A DNA stretch of 41,234 bases, from NCBI GenBank assembly GCA_001769275.1, contig MEOQ01000027.1, forward strand, positions 1 through 41,234, in the 5' to 3' direction. The notes below the pieces were generated by a model. It did not search any database and had not been told where the DNA came from. It was given only the letters and a program-made list of their open reading frames with translations. The translations under genes and the position numbers were made by a program. How positions within the stretch are numbered: position 1 is the stretch's first letter; every line of letters starts with the position of its first letter. Of this stretch, positions 41,083 to 41,234 are shown in pieces. The DNA is from Bacteroidetes bacterium GWF2_43_63 (GTDB lineage: Bacteria > Bacteroidota > Bacteroidia > Bacteroidales > DTU049).

Positions 41083-41234
41083 CTACATTCCAGGGCCGAT
41101 ACTGCCGTTCATTTTAAACATGGGCAGGTACATGGAAATTAGAACGACACCCACAATCAGGCCTACAAAAATAATTATTAGCGGTTCCATAATGGTTCCC
41201 ATCATTGCCGTGTTGTGTTCTGTATCCGAATCAT
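41083..41234 (-). CDS. GspF/PilC-family inner-membrane protein, C-terminal end (partial)
   Basis: Read on the minus strand from the window edge, the frame ends GTIMEPLIIIFVGLIVGVVL, then ISMYLPMFKMNGSIGPGM and TAG (41085-41083). The EPLxIIxxGxxVGxxxxxMYLPMF pattern is the conserved last transmembrane helix and tail of GspF/PilC, the inner-membrane platform of type II secretion and type IV pili. It is truncated at its 5' side by the window end. Its stop is adjacent to the stop of the convergent zinc-ribbon gene. The piece was found by direct translation. Confidence 0.85.
   Translation of the reverse strand, partial: DSDTEHNTAMMGTIMEPLIIIFVGLIVGVVLISMYLPMFKMNGSIGPGM

Overview
The window looks like a Bacteroidota (Bacteroidetes) chromosome of moderate GC content. 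The evidence is YD-repeat/Rhs proteins of the Bacteroidetes type, many Sec-exported and lipobox proteins, no Shine-Dalgarno-like leaders, and a few TAnnTTTG-like promoter boxes. No RNA genes were recognised.

Layout. Positions 1-3371 (+) hold the 3' part of a P-loop ATPase gene and two adjacent tyrosine-recombinase-family genes. The second recombinase has lost most catalytic residues. Positions 3455-6914 (+) hold two damaged Rhs-tip cassettes. One encodes an HNH-nuclease tip split by an IS3-family element; the other is an internally deleted tip. Both keep an intact putative immunity gene. Position 7181-8764 (-) is an isolated secreted protein. Positions 9121-18336 (-) hold five orphan Rhs-tip cassettes, each a short ORF with leader peptide, Rhs core and variable C-terminus followed by a partner gene. 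Positions 18386-20019 (-) hold an AbiE-type toxin-antitoxin pair lodged between two cassette leaders. Positions 20642-40485 (-) form one tight operon of about 20 kb: a small exported protein, a DNRLRE/beta-helix protein, a Skp/OmpH-like protein, a lipoprotein, a 2081-residue SpvB-like giant, a LolA-like protein, the full-length Rhs protein and an LRR lipoprotein. The window ends with a zinc-ribbon transposase-like gene (+) and the 3' end of a GspF/PilC gene (-).

How it may work. The large operon looks like an exported Rhs (TcB/TcC-like) toxin whose tip is a candidate caspase-fold (clan CD) protease, paired with an LRR lipoprotein. Downstream lies an array of alternative tips. Two of these carry a 122-bp Rhs-core segment differing from the resident gene at one base each, so they could replace the resident tip by homologous recombination.

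The most unusual feature is a dispersed 49-bp element: two 10-bp inverted arms always separated by exactly 29 bp, then a conserved TTTAACATT-TGCAC tail. It occurs six times. Five copies belong to the orphan array; the sixth sits between the ATPase gene and the intact recombinase. I infer a cassette-boundary or recombination-site role. That role is not demonstrated.
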